NCBI GenBank assembly: GCA_001443495.1
Contig: LDXR01000005.1
Coordinates: 87,871-151,870 of the forward strand
Source of the DNA: a candidate division NC10 bacterium CSP1-5
GTDB taxonomy: Bacteria; Methylomirabilota; Methylomirabilia; Methylomirabilales; CSP1-5
Direction of reading: 5' to 3'
DNA length: 64,000 bases
The notes below the pieces were generated by a model. That model had not been told where the DNA came from and searched no databases. It was given only the letters and a program-made list of their open reading frames with translations. This document shows positions 48,813 through 57,842 of the stretch, piece after piece. Numbering within the stretch: the stretch's first letter is position 1; each line of letters begins with the position of its first letter. A program made the position numbers and the translations under genes.

Positions 48813-49853
48813 ATGCCGAACGAAACGATCCGCGTGGGAATCGTTGGCGCGGGAGCGAACACGCGCCTGAAGCACATCCCCGGACTCCGGGCTGTTCCGG
48901 GCGTCGAGATCGTCAGCGTGGCCAACCGCAGCCGTGATTCGAGTGAGCGCGTGGCCCGGGAGTTTGGCATTCCCAAGGTCTACGACAACTGGCTGGAGCT
49001 GGTGGAGGCGGACGATACCGACGCCATCTGCATCGGCACGTGGCCCTATCTGCACTGCCCCGTGACGCTGGCGGCCCTCGAGAGCGACAAGCATGTCCTG
49101 TGCGAAGCGCGGATGGCGATGAACGCGGCAGAGGCGCATGCCATGCTGGAGGCGGCGCGACAGCACCCCCACCTCGTCACCCAAGTGGTCCCTGCGCCGC
49201 ATACCCTGCCCGTCGACGGCCCCATCGAGAATCTCATTGCCCATAATTACCTGGGGGAGGTGCTGGCCGTGGAGGTACGGCAGCTCCAGCCCACCTTTGT
49301 GGACAGGGAGAGCCCCCTCCACTGGCGACAGGATGCGGATCTCTGCGGCTTCAACACCCTGACGATCGGGATCTGGTACGAGGCACTGATGCGCTGGGTG
49401 GGTCCTGCCAGTCGGGTGATGGCCATGACCAAGCTCTGCGTCCCCCAGCGAAAGGACATGGGCGGTCTGTTGCGGACGGTCACCGTCCCCGACCACGTGG
49501 ATATCATCGCCAATCTGGCCTGTGGAGGCCTCGCCCACCTCCGTTTCAGCGCCGTCACCGGCCTTCCACCGGCCAATGAGGTATGGCTGTTCGGCACCGA
49601 GGGGACCTTGAGACTGGACACCTCCACTCTGCAGCTGCACGGCGGCCGGCGGCGGGACAAGGAACAGCAAAGAATCGTGATCCCCCCGGACGAGCAGGGA
49701 CGCTGGCGCGTGGAGGAGGAGTTCGTCAACGCCATACGGGGCACGGAGAAGGTGACACGCACCCGCTTCGAGGACGGCGTGCGGTACATGGAATTTACCG
49801 AGGCGGTGACCCGGAGCGCCCAGTCAGGCCAGGCTGTCAATTTACCCTTGTAG
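48813..49853 (+). CDS. Gfo/Idh/MocA family oxidoreductase
   Basis: 346 residues from the ATG at 48813 (AAAGGAG upstream). NAD(P)-binding N-domain: IRVGIVGAGANTRLKHIPGLRAVPGVEIVSVANR, AICIGTWPYLHCPVTLAALESDKHVLCEARMAMNAAEA. In place of the usual EKP motif it has CEA-R, so the catalytic Lys is replaced by Arg. C-domain: GTEGTLRLDTSTLQLHGGRR. It probably oxidises or reduces a sugar or cyclic polyol; the exact substrate is unknown. Confidence 0.85.
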   Translation: MPNETIRVGIVGAGANTRLKHIPGLRAVPGVEIVSVANRSRDSSERVAREFGIPKVYDNWLELVEADDTDAICIGTWPYLHCPVTLAALESDKHVLCEARMAMNAAEAHAMLEAARQHPHLVTQVVPAPHTLPVDGPIENLIAHNYLGEVLAVEVRQLQPTFVDRESPLHWRQDADLCGFNTLTIGIWYEALMRWVGPASRVMAMTKLCVPQRKDMGGLLRTVTVPDHVDIIANLACGGLAHLRFSAVTGLPPANEVWLFGTEGTLRLDTSTLQLHGGRRRDKEQQRIVIPPDEQGRWRVEEEFVNAIRGTEKVTRTRFEDGVRYMEFTEAVTRSAQSGQAVNLPL

Positions 49854-49995
49854 TGCCTCCTCCCTCTTGCGTATCCCTTCACGCGAGGGGTCAATCGACG
49901 AAGCCTTCTTACATTCACGCATCCGGACGATACCCGGAGCAAAGAGTCGACCGCCTCTCAAGAGAAAGCGAGCAGGGAGGATGGAGGCCGACGGG

Positions 49996-50946
49996 ATGAG
50001 GGCGGTGGTGATTGACGGCTACGGATCCGCCGATCGGTTGACACTCCGGGAGATCGACAAGCCGGCGCCCGGCGCGAAACAGGTTGTGCTCCGCGTCTGC
50101 GCCACGAGCGTGAACCCTATCGACTGGAAACTCCGTAAGGGCATGCTGCGCCTCGTCTGGCCCGTAAAGTTTCCCTTCATCCTCGGGTTCGACGCTGCCG
50201 GCGTGATTGCAGAGGTGGGTTCCGGCGTCACCCGCTGGAGGTCCGGGGACGAGGTGTACGCCAGCATCCGCAGGGGTGGATGCTACGCGGAATACGTCGC
50301 GGCCAACGAGTCCGCCCTGGCGCGGAAACCAGAGAAGCTCTCGTTCGAGGAGGCAGCGGCTCTTCCGCTGGCGGCACTCACCGCGCTGCAGGCGTTACGG
50401 GACACGGCGGCACTGAAGCCCGGACACCGAGTATTGATCAACGGCGCGTCCGGCGGGGTCGGCGCCTCCGCCGTCCAAGTCGCCGTCGCCCTGGGCGGCC
50501 GAGTGACCGGCGTGACCAGTACCCGGAATCTGGAACTGGTCCGCCAGCTGGGAGCAGAGCGGGTGATCGACTACACCCGCGAGGACTTCGCGAGTCAGGA
50601 TGAGATGTACGACGTCATCTTCGATGTCGTGCCGAACCGGTCGTTCGGGACGTGCTCCCGGGTTCTGGCCCCAAGGGGGGTCTACGTGACCTCCGTCCCC
50701 GGTGCCGGCAGCATCATCTGGGGCCTCCTCACTTCGTGCTTCGGCCTCGTCGGCTACGGCAAGCGGTGCCGGTGGATCGTCATGAAGCCGAACGGACCGG
50801 ACCTCGAATTCCTGGCGCTATGGATGGAGCAGGGCAAGCTCAAGCCGCTGATCGACCGCATCTATTCTTTAGAGGAGATCCGGCAGGCCCATGAATACAG
50901 CGAATCGGGGCGCGCCCGGGGCAAGATCGTTATCCGGGTGCAGTGA
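49996..50946 (+). CDS. Zinc-independent MDR family NAD(P)H reductase
   Basis: 316 residues from the ATG at 49996 (GAGG 8 bases before). Quinone-reductase type MDR: MRAVVIDGYGSADRLTLREIDKPAPG, ATSVNPIDWKLRKGMLRLVWPVKFPFILGFDAAGVIAEVG, and the NADP site HRVLINGASGGVGASAVQVAVALG (residues about 147-170). No zinc Cys cluster. Like the RTN4IP1/NADPH-quinone-type reductases. Stand-alone gene. Confidence 0.87.
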   Translation: MRAVVIDGYGSADRLTLREIDKPAPGAKQVVLRVCATSVNPIDWKLRKGMLRLVWPVKFPFILGFDAAGVIAEVGSGVTRWRSGDEVYASIRRGGCYAEYVAANESALARKPEKLSFEEAAALPLAALTALQALRDTAALKPGHRVLINGASGGVGASAVQVAVALGGRVTGVTSTRNLELVRQLGAERVIDYTREDFASQDEMYDVIFDVVPNRSFGTCSRVLAPRGVYVTSVPGAGSIIWGLLTSCFGLVGYGKRCRWIVMKPNGPDLEFLALWMEQGKLKPLIDRIYSLEEIRQAHEYSESGRARGKIVIRVQ

Positions 50947-50958
50947 GGCGTACAGCGG

Positions 50959-51342
50959 TCAGGCCTGGGTGTACTCATCGTCCGTGACCTCCTCCATCCA
51001 CGCGGTCTCTTTTCCGGTCGTGACCGCGAGGTGAATCATCGCATTTCCCGGTCCCGCCCCGTGCCAGTGCTTCTCGCCCGGCGCGATATAGACGATGTCC
51101 CCCGGAGCGATCTCCCTTCCCCGCCCACCTGACGTACTCACCCGTCCCCGTCCCTCCACCACGTACAGGGTCTGCTCACCGTCGTGGGCGTGCCAGTGCG
51201 TCCGCGCCCTTGGCTCGAAGAACACGCGGTACACCCGCATGCCACCCGGCCGCTGGGCCTTGAGCAGCGCCTCCACCCAGGCCGTGCCGGTGAATCGCTC
51301 CCCCCGTCGAGCCTCGCTCTCCTGTGCCCGAATCACATCCAT
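50959..51342 (-). CDS. Cupin domain protein
   Basis: 127 residues, single cupin with metal site HWHAHDGEQTLYVVEGRG and the second motif IAPGDIVYIAPGEKHWHGAG. The C-terminal MIHLAVTTGKETAWMEEVTDDEY is seen in carboxymuconolactone-decarboxylase-type cupins. GGGGAG lies 5 bases before the ATG. It follows hldD by 17 bases on the same strand and could share its message. Confidence 0.85.
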   Translation of the reverse strand: MDVIRAQESEARRGERFTGTAWVEALLKAQRPGGMRVYRVFFEPRARTHWHAHDGEQTLYVVEGRGRVSTSGGRGREIAPGDIVYIAPGEKHWHGAGPGNAMIHLAVTTGKETAWMEEVTDDEYTQA

Positions 51343-51359
51343 GTCGCTCCCCTATTCAT

Positions 51360-52340
51360 TCACCCCTCCGACGATTCCTGCGCTCGGAGATACGCCACGT
51401 AATGCCGCACACCCTCCTCGATCGAGCGGAAGGGCCGCGTGAAGCCGCTGTGCCGCAGTTTATCGATCCTCGCCTGCGTGAAGTACTGGTACCGATCCCG
51501 CAGATCCTCGGGCATCGGGATGTACTCGATCACCGGATCGCGTCCCACCGCCGCGAAGACCGCCCCAGCCAGGTCCGCGAAGGTGCGGGCCTGCCCCGTC
51601 CCGACGTTGTAGAGGCCGTTCGGTGCCTGCGCAGAAACCGGCGTCTCCAACAGGTGCAGTGTCGCCTCCACGGCATCCCCCACGTAGACGAAATCGCGCC
51701 TTTGGCCGCCGTCCGCATACTCCTTCTGGTAAGACGTAAAGAGCGTGACCCGACCGCTCTCCCGGATCTGCTGGTAGGCGTGAAACGCCACGGAGGCCAT
51801 CCGGCCCTTATGCGCTTCGCGCGGCCCGTACACGTTGAAGTACTTCAGGCCGGCCCAGCGCGGCGGCGTGTGGACTTGGTCCAACGCCCACAGGTCGAAC
51901 AGCTGCTTGGATTCGCCGTAGAGGTTCAGGGGCTTCAGCATCCGCGGATCGGCCCGGTCGTCGTACCCCTGCAACCCATCACCGTAGGTCGCGGCGCTGG
52001 AAGCATACACGAGAGGCTTGCCCGCGCGGGTACACCATTGCCACAGCATTCGTGTGTAGTCAGTATTCACCGCGATCACATAGTTGCGATCCCGCAGGGT
52101 GGTATCGCTGCAGGCGCCTTGGTGAATGATCGCCTCGACAGACGCGCCCTCTTCGTCCAGCCATCGAGCCAGACGGTCCTTATCCACAGTGTCGTGGATG
52201 CGTAGTTCGTGAAGGTACCGGGTGTCCTTGGCCGTATGGCGAAAGCTGTCGACCGCAACGATGTCCGGGCGCCCACGCGCATTGAGCGCGGCCACCACGT
52301 TTGATCCAATGAAGCCGGCGGCACCCGTGACGACGATCAT
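51360..52340 (-). CDS. hldD: ADP-L-glycero-D-manno-heptose-6-epimerase
   Basis: 326 residues, extended SDR. NAD(P) site VVTGAAGFIGSNVVAAL, the family-typical IIHQGACSDTTLRDRNYVIAVNTDY, catalytic YGESK (Tyr141, Lys145), and KYFNVYGPREAHKGRMASVAFH and EYADGGQRRDFVYVGDAVEATL. It makes the L-glycero form of ADP-heptose for lipopolysaccharide inner core, which supports an outer membrane with LPS. No other heptose genes are near. Confidence 0.93.
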   Translation of the reverse strand: MIVVTGAAGFIGSNVVAALNARGRPDIVAVDSFRHTAKDTRYLHELRIHDTVDKDRLARWLDEEGASVEAIIHQGACSDTTLRDRNYVIAVNTDYTRMLWQWCTRAGKPLVYASSAATYGDGLQGYDDRADPRMLKPLNLYGESKQLFDLWALDQVHTPPRWAGLKYFNVYGPREAHKGRMASVAFHAYQQIRESGRVTLFTSYQKEYADGGQRRDFVYVGDAVEATLHLLETPVSAQAPNGLYNVGTGQARTFADLAGAVFAAVGRDPVIEYIPMPEDLRDRYQYFTQARIDKLRHSGFTRPFRSIEEGVRHYVAYLRAQESSEG

Positions 52341-52499
52341 CTTCGGAGCGTGCTCCCCACCATCACACTCCTCCGGGCCATACCTGTCCGAGATCCTGGC
52401 CGCGCCATCACAGGCCTGTGCTCACACGCCCGCGCCCCTGGCATGATGGGTCAATGAACGGGCAGACCAGAAGGCGGGACTCAGGGTCACGGGCGGTTC

Positions 52500-52529
52500 A
52501 GTATCCCCAAACGGTATCTAGGATGTCAA
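52500..52529 (-). promoter_or_regulatory. Predicted promoter of hldD
   Basis: On the minus strand TTGACA (52529-52524), 18-base spacer, GATACT (52505-52500). The -35 overlaps the end of the M16 protease gene. Leader about 150 bases. Confidence 0.5.
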
Positions 52530-54565
52530 GCGCCGGGCACCGGCTTGCGGAGGCGGGTCCTCCCTCGGGTCGTCCGGGCCGCCCTGCGGACCGAAACCGC
52601 CGGGTAGGTGAGGACGCGCGAAGAGAGGATCTCTCGAAGGTCGTGGTCATCCTGCGTGTGCAGCATCAGGCTGCGCCCAGACTTGCGGTGGATGATAAGG
52701 CCCCGGAAGAACCAGGGGTAGATGGGCAGAGCCTGGAGCTTCAGGATTTGCTTCCAGGCGGCCCACCCGCTGACCGGTTCGACCCTCTCGATATCTGTGA
52801 GCGGGATGCGACAGAAGACGGGAGACCGCATCGTGAGCACGAGCGACCCATCGGTGGCCAGGACTTCCCGCGGGATCACGGTTCCCCCCATCACGATCCC
52901 GAATCCGATGAGGATCCCATCGAAGACCCAGCGGAGATAGGGACCCAGTAAGGCGAGGAGATCCACGCGGTTGAAGAAGAGGCCACCGAACGCGCTCATC
53001 CGGGACAGATGGAAATACACGCAGGCCACCACGGCATAGACCAAGCCCACGTGAATCCAGCCCGCGAGACGATAGGGCATGCGCGTGATGAGGCTGATCG
53101 GCTCGCGAGGATAGGGACGCCGGAGGAGAGACTGGGCCCAGTGGGTCCCGATGGCGAGGAAAAGGACGAAGATCACGAGATGGGCATAGGGGAAGGGGAC
53201 GCCGGGCATCGAGAGCTGCAACAAGGGCGCCGCATCGGTCCGCCAGGAGCGAGCCCATTCGATAAAATCGTCATGGGAGAGGGATCGCCACGGCCCGGAG
53301 ATATCGGTCTCTTCAGGGGAAGGCCGGTGCAAGTCGTGCTGGTAAATCGCTGCCCACACCCGGCCGTGGACATCCTCGAGCGCCCGGCTGGACGTCACGC
53401 GTTCCAACAGGGTCGTCTTGTATCGCTCGTAATCCGCCCGGCTCAAGTGGTTCCCCAGATCGCCCCAGACGAGCTCCTTGACCTCCTTCAGCTGCGCCCA
53501 AAAGGCCTCCCGGCTGGCCTCCAGCTCGAACTGGAGATACCCCGCCCCCCGGTAATAATCGAAGTATCCCCACACGGAGTACGCCTTTCCCTCCCCGTAT
53601 CGAAACCGCTCCTCTAAGAGTTCCTTCATCACGAAATAGTACAGGCTCATCTCCGAGCGGGAGGAGAAATGCACCCCGCTCAGGACCTGCCCGATGCCGA
53701 TTCGGTAGTCCGGTTCCGAGAAGATCTGCGGGAGCTTATGGGCGAAGTAGGGACGGGGGGATCGGCCCTGGAGGGGGGAGCGAAGATTCGGCTTCCGTCC
53801 GGTCGGCGCGACACCCCCGAAGGTTGCCCCGGTGACGGCGACCACCTCCTCGAGGCTGTGCGGTCCCACGTACAGGAGGACCATATTCTCCGGATAGTAG
53901 TACGCCCGGTAATGCGCCTCGAGTTGCGAGGCTGTCAATCTCCTCGCCACCTCGTAGGTCCCCCCCACGGGCTCGTCATACTCGCGCAGTCCGAACTGGC
54001 GCGTCCAGAACCCCGGGAGTGTAAGGTACTTGGGATCGATGAAATTTCCGAGCTGGTGCCACCACGTGGGCGGCAACCATCCATTTTCCCGGTTGACGAT
54101 CTCCTTTTCGTCCTTGAGGCGGTCCGTGACGAGGCGATCGTGAAAGACGACCTTGTGGAGCCACCCCTGGCCCAGCGTCAGATGACGGCGGGGGAGGGTG
54201 ACATGATATCGCGTGTAGTCTCGGGAGGTCCTCGCATTGTACGTGCCGCCCCTCGACCTGATCTGGGCGTTAAACGCCTCCTCCGGCATGTCCGGCTGGT
54301 GGAAGAGGATGTGTTCCACCAAGTGGCTCACGCCTCCGTTCGTCCTTTGATCTTCATCCACACTGCCGACCCAGACGGTGGCCGACAACGTAAAGTTCGT
54401 CGCCTCTTTCACCCTGACGTGGTAGAGTTCGAGGCCGTTCCCGAAGGCATGGAAGCGTGTCTCAAGGGGGGAGGGGGACTCGGCCGCCCCCGGCGTCGCC
54501 AGGGGCACCAGGAGGAGAAGGGTTACGACGGATGCTATATAATACGTGTGCGCGTGTCTCCTCAT
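52526..54565 (-). CDS. Membrane-anchored M16 zinc protease with C-terminal PH-like domain
   Basis: 679 residues. Signal/anchor at 1-28. The M16 catalytic domain has the inverted zinc motif HLVEH (His81, Glu84, His85) and the distal Glu160, plus QIRSRGGTYNARTSRDYTRY. Second M16-like domain to about residue 460. Then three to four membrane segments (about 463-480, 515-535, 555-585). Then a small C-terminal domain (EVLATDGSLVLTMRSPVFCRIPLTDIERVEPV, GLIIHRKSGRSLML) like bacterial PH domains. Such a join of protease, membrane part and PH-like domain is uncommon. Probably degrades small peptides outside the inner membrane. Confidence 0.82.
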   Translation of the reverse strand: MRRHAHTYYIASVVTLLLLVPLATPGAAESPSPLETRFHAFGNGLELYHVRVKEATNFTLSATVWVGSVDEDQRTNGGVSHLVEHILFHQPDMPEEAFNAQIRSRGGTYNARTSRDYTRYHVTLPRRHLTLGQGWLHKVVFHDRLVTDRLKDEKEIVNRENGWLPPTWWHQLGNFIDPKYLTLPGFWTRQFGLREYDEPVGGTYEVARRLTASQLEAHYRAYYYPENMVLLYVGPHSLEEVVAVTGATFGGVAPTGRKPNLRSPLQGRSPRPYFAHKLPQIFSEPDYRIGIGQVLSGVHFSSRSEMSLYYFVMKELLEERFRYGEGKAYSVWGYFDYYRGAGYLQFELEASREAFWAQLKEVKELVWGDLGNHLSRADYERYKTTLLERVTSSRALEDVHGRVWAAIYQHDLHRPSPEETDISGPWRSLSHDDFIEWARSWRTDAAPLLQLSMPGVPFPYAHLVIFVLFLAIGTHWAQSLLRRPYPREPISLITRMPYRLAGWIHVGLVYAVVACVYFHLSRMSAFGGLFFNRVDLLALLGPYLRWVFDGILIGFGIVMGGTVIPREVLATDGSLVLTMRSPVFCRIPLTDIERVEPVSGWAAWKQILKLQALPIYPWFFRGLIIHRKSGRSLMLHTQDDHDLREILSSRVLTYPAVSVRRAARTTRGRTRLRKPVPGA

Positions 54566-54604
54566 CTACGGTGAGGACTTGCAAGTTCAGGGCCAGGGGC
54601 CGGA

Positions 54605-54982
54605 TCAGAATCCCGGGATCCCAACACTTCCCGGGCCCGTGCCCTTCGGGCCCAGCGTGTACTTGATGACAGTGATACTGAGGACCTCGGGCCGATCGGC
54701 CCCGGGTTCGTGCAGGGTGCGCACGTAGACGCGCTGACCGGCTTGCAGCGCGTCCACGGTCAAGATGTCAGGACCTCTCACGGAGGTGGACGGGACCAGA
54801 GAGAGCCACTGTCCCTCCGTGTCCGGTCCGGTCGCGACGACGATCAATCCCTGCTCCCGCTCGATCCCGACGATCCGTCCGCGCAGCTCCCCTACCCGGC
54901 CTCCAGCGGCGGGCATCATGGGTACACAGGCACTGCACCCGAGACTCACAACGATTCCCAGCACCACACCCCTGAAACCCAT
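54605..54982 (-). CDS. Small lipoprotein (125 aa)
   Basis: Start at the ATG at 54982 (GGGGGG 5 bases upstream). The signal ends with Cys in GCSACVPMM. The mature part (GELRGRIVGIEREQGLIVVATGPDTEGQWLSLVPSTSVRGPDILTVDALQAGQRVYVRTLHE) is a beta-rich, OB-fold-like unit often seen in small envelope proteins. The longer open frame to 55990 is antisense to the ligase gene. Divergent from that gene with 66 bases between starts. Confidence 0.75.
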   Translation of the reverse strand: MGFRGVVLGIVVSLGCSACVPMMPAAGGRVGELRGRIVGIEREQGLIVVATGPDTEGQWLSLVPSTSVRGPDILTVDALQAGQRVYVRTLHEPGADRPEVLSITVIKYTLGPKGTGPGSVGIPGF

Positions 54983-55013
54983 GGCGCCCCCCGCTGTCGC
55001 GTCACTACTGCGA

Positions 55014-55042
55014 TTGTGGGGCTTCAGAGTTCCTGCTATCAT
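55014..55042 (+). promoter_or_regulatory. Promoter giving a leaderless message for the ligase fusion
   Basis: TTGTGG (55014-55019), 17-base spacer, TATCAT (55037-55042). The expected start, seven bases after the -10, falls on the A of the ATG at 55049. No ribosome-binding site is present, which agrees with a leaderless message. Confidence 0.5.
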
Positions 55043-55048
55043 CGGCTC

Positions 55049-57766
55049 ATGGTAGCAGCCGAGAACCTCGCAGTCCAGTTTTTCGACGCGGCCGCCCGCT
55101 TTCAAGACAGTGTCGCCTTTCAGATCAAGCGGGACGGTCGCTACCTCCGCTGGAGCTACGGCGAGGTCGCAGACCAGGCCCATCGCCTCGCGACCTTCCT
55201 CCGACAGATCCAGATCTCGCCCGGCGATCGTGTCGCGCTCCTCGCCGAGAACCGGCCGGAGTGGTGCGTCGCCTACCTGGGAATCGTGGCCGCGGGGGCC
55301 ACCGCTGTCCCCCTTGACGTCCAACTCGGGGGCCAGGAGCTTGAGAACCTCCTTCACCACTCCGAGAGCCGAGCGATTGTCGTCTCGGAGGCCGAGCTGG
55401 GCAAGGTGCAACCCATCATTGCCCGGCTTCCGTCCCGTCCCCAGGTCATATTGCTCGATGAGAAGGCTCCCGCAGGGTCTTACACCCTTGCCGAGATCCT
55501 CCAGAGCTCCCCGAAAGGCCCGTTGCCCTCGGTCCCATCGGAGTCGACCGCCTCGATCCTCTACACCTCGGGGACGACGGGAAGCCCGAAAGGGGTGATC
55601 CTCACCCACCGCAATCTCGTGGCAAACAGCTCCGGTGTGAGGGCGCTCGGGTTCTGCGGCCCCGAGGACAACCTGCTGGCCCTGCTCCCACTCCACCACG
55701 TGTACCCATTCATGATCACCTTTGTCACGCCCCTCCTCGCTGGGGCTCGGGTCACGTTCCTGCAAAGCCTGAAACCTCCCGACCTGCTCCAGTGCATGCG
55801 CGAGACCGGCGTCAGTATCCTCGTAGGGGTCCCGCAGCTCTTGACGCTGCTGCATCGCGGGATCTTTCAGGAGGTCCAGAAGAGACCCCGGCCGCTGCGG
55901 CTCCTCTTTGGCCTCCTCCTGGGCCTTGCCGGCGCGGTACAGGCATACCTGCAGAGGAACCCCGGTCCTCTCCTGTTCCCCCAGATCCATCGCCGCTTCG
56001 GCGGCAGGCTCCGGCTGATCAGCAGCGGGGGAGCGAAGCTCGACCCCGCGGTGGGTCGGGATCTACACCGCCTTGGCTTTCCGGTCCTCGAGGGCTATGG
56101 TCTCACCGAAACGTCGCCGGTCGTCACCTTCAATCCGCCGCAGAAGCCCCGCTTCCGGTCGGTCGGCGTGCCACTGCCCGATGTCCAGGTCCGGATCGTG
56201 GACCCCGGTCCGGACGGAGTCGGTGAGATCGCCATCCAGGGCCCCAATGTGATGCAAGGCTATTTCAAGGATCCCCAGGAAACCGCCAAGAGCTTCCGGG
56301 ACGGCTGGTTCCTCTCGGGGGACCTGGGGTATCTCGACGCCGAGGGGTATCTCTATATTACGGGACGGCGGAAAGAGGTGATCGTCCTCTCGACGGGGAA
56401 GAACATCTACCCCGAAGAGGTCGAGGCCCACTTTCGGAAGAGCCCCTATATCAAGGAGATCTGCCTGATCGGGAGCGCAGAGTTGGGAGACTCACGAACC
56501 GACGGGCTCGCCGCGCTTGTCGTCCCCAACTTCGATTACCTGCGGGAGAAGCGCGTCACCAATTCTGAAGACATGATCCGATGGGAGATGGAAAACCTCT
56601 CGCGCGAGCTCCCCGCCTACAAACGCCCGACGCGCCTGGAGATCCTGAAGGACCCGCTTCCCAGGACGCGTATCGGGAAGATCCAGCGTCACCTGGTGCG
56701 TGAGATGTTCCTCCGGGAAGCGGCCGCGCCCGCCGCGGTGGATGAGGGGCTGCCGCCGTCTCACGCCGACCAGCTCTTGTGGGAGAGCCCGGTCACCCGC
56801 AAGATCCTCGCCGTTCTTCCTGTCGTCGGCCGCAAGAAACACGGTATCCGTCTCGACGACAGCCTGGAACTGGACCTGGGCCTCGATTCCTTATCCCGGA
56901 TCGAGCTGGTGGTGGCGCTGGAGGATCTGTTCGGGATCGATCTGCCGGCGGAAATCGGCTCGGAGCTCTTCACGGTCCGGGATGTGGCGCGCAAGGTCCA
57001 GGAGCATCTCGGAGAACGTGCGGAGAGCGTGAAGGCGGAGAGGGAAACCCTTCGCCCCTCCTGGAGCGAGATCCTGGTCGGCGAGCCCCCCGAAGCGGTC
57101 CAGGCCGAGATCACGGCAGGCAAGACACGCTGGGCGCTCGTCGTCTCCCTTCTTTCCCATCGCCTCCTGCGCCTCCTCTTCGGGCTCTTCTGTCGTTTTC
57201 GCGTTCACGGCCTGGCCCACGTGCCGGATCGCGGCCCCTATCTCATCACCACGAATCATGCCAGCTATATCGATGCCTTCGCCATCGGGGCCGCCCTCCC
57301 CTTCAGGATCGTCCGTCATCTCTACTTTCTGGGCTTTCAGCAATTCTTCCAGCATCCGGTCACCGCCATGTTCGGCAGGGCCTATCGGGTCATCCACGTG
57401 GATGCCGAGACGCACCTCTTCCAGGCGCTCCGCGCTGCGGCGCAGATCTTGCGCCAGGGGGAGATCCTCTGCATCTTCCCGGAGGGCGCCCGCAGCGTTG
57501 ACGGCGCCATCAAGCCCTTCAAGAAAGGGGGAGGTATCCTGGCCAAGGAGATGAATCTTCCGCTTCTCCCGGCCCGGATCCTCGGCTCGTTCGAGATCTG
57601 GCCCCGGCATAAAGCGTATCCCCGCCCCCATCCCCTGACGATCATCTTCGGCCCGCCGGTGACGGTGCAGGAACTCCTCGCAGAGGCGCCGATCCCGCCC
57701 GGGGCCGATCTCTATCAGGTCATCGCCGCGCGGCTCCAGGACCGAGTCGCGGCCCTGGCGGCCTGA
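55049..57766 (+). CDS. Acyl-CoA/ACP ligase - acyl carrier - PlsC acyltransferase fusion
   Basis: 905 residues in three parts. 1-560: AMP-forming ligase with YTSGTTGSPKG (172-182), EGYGLTETSPVV and the A8 loop SGDLGYLDAEGYLYITGRRKE. 585-655: acyl carrier domain with attachment Ser614 (GLDSLSRIEL). 710-905: PlsC-type acyltransferase with NHASYID (H737-x4-D742) and FPEGARS. The enzyme can activate a fatty acid, hold it on its own carrier, and move it to a lysophospholipid or other acceptor, like Aas but with an inserted carrier. Start codon chosen from the promoter; no ribosome-binding site. Confidence 0.9.
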   Translation: MVAAENLAVQFFDAAARFQDSVAFQIKRDGRYLRWSYGEVADQAHRLATFLRQIQISPGDRVALLAENRPEWCVAYLGIVAAGATAVPLDVQLGGQELENLLHHSESRAIVVSEAELGKVQPIIARLPSRPQVILLDEKAPAGSYTLAEILQSSPKGPLPSVPSESTASILYTSGTTGSPKGVILTHRNLVANSSGVRALGFCGPEDNLLALLPLHHVYPFMITFVTPLLAGARVTFLQSLKPPDLLQCMRETGVSILVGVPQLLTLLHRGIFQEVQKRPRPLRLLFGLLLGLAGAVQAYLQRNPGPLLFPQIHRRFGGRLRLISSGGAKLDPAVGRDLHRLGFPVLEGYGLTETSPVVTFNPPQKPRFRSVGVPLPDVQVRIVDPGPDGVGEIAIQGPNVMQGYFKDPQETAKSFRDGWFLSGDLGYLDAEGYLYITGRRKEVIVLSTGKNIYPEEVEAHFRKSPYIKEICLIGSAELGDSRTDGLAALVVPNFDYLREKRVTNSEDMIRWEMENLSRELPAYKRPTRLEILKDPLPRTRIGKIQRHLVREMFLREAAAPAAVDEGLPPSHADQLLWESPVTRKILAVLPVVGRKKHGIRLDDSLELDLGLDSLSRIELVVALEDLFGIDLPAEIGSELFTVRDVARKVQEHLGERAESVKAERETLRPSWSEILVGEPPEAVQAEITAGKTRWALVVSLLSHRLLRLLFGLFCRFRVHGLAHVPDRGPYLITTNHASYIDAFAIGAALPFRIVRHLYFLGFQQFFQHPVTAMFGRAYRVIHVDAETHLFQALRAAAQILRQGEILCIFPEGARSVDGAIKPFKKGGGILAKEMNLPLLPARILGSFEIWPRHKAYPRPHPLTIIFGPPVTVQELLAEAPIPPGADLYQVIAARLQDRVAALAA

Positions 57767-57778
57767 CGCCCCTTTCTC

Positions 57779-57808
57779 TTGGCAGCCTCCCAACGCGTAG
57801 TGTATCCT
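57779..57808 (+). promoter_or_regulatory. Predicted promoter of the M20 peptidase gene
   Basis: TTGGCA (57779-57784), 18-base spacer, TATCCT (57803-57808). Start near 57815; GGAGGAG lies before the GTG at 57843. Confidence 0.5.
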
Positions 57809-57842
57809 AAGGGCCACACGATCCGGAGAGCGGAGGAGACCG

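Noticed and set aside
54605..55990. 461-residue minus-strand frame over the ligase start
   Set aside because: Only the last 125 codons look like a protein (lipoprotein from 54982); the rest is antisense to the ligase gene.
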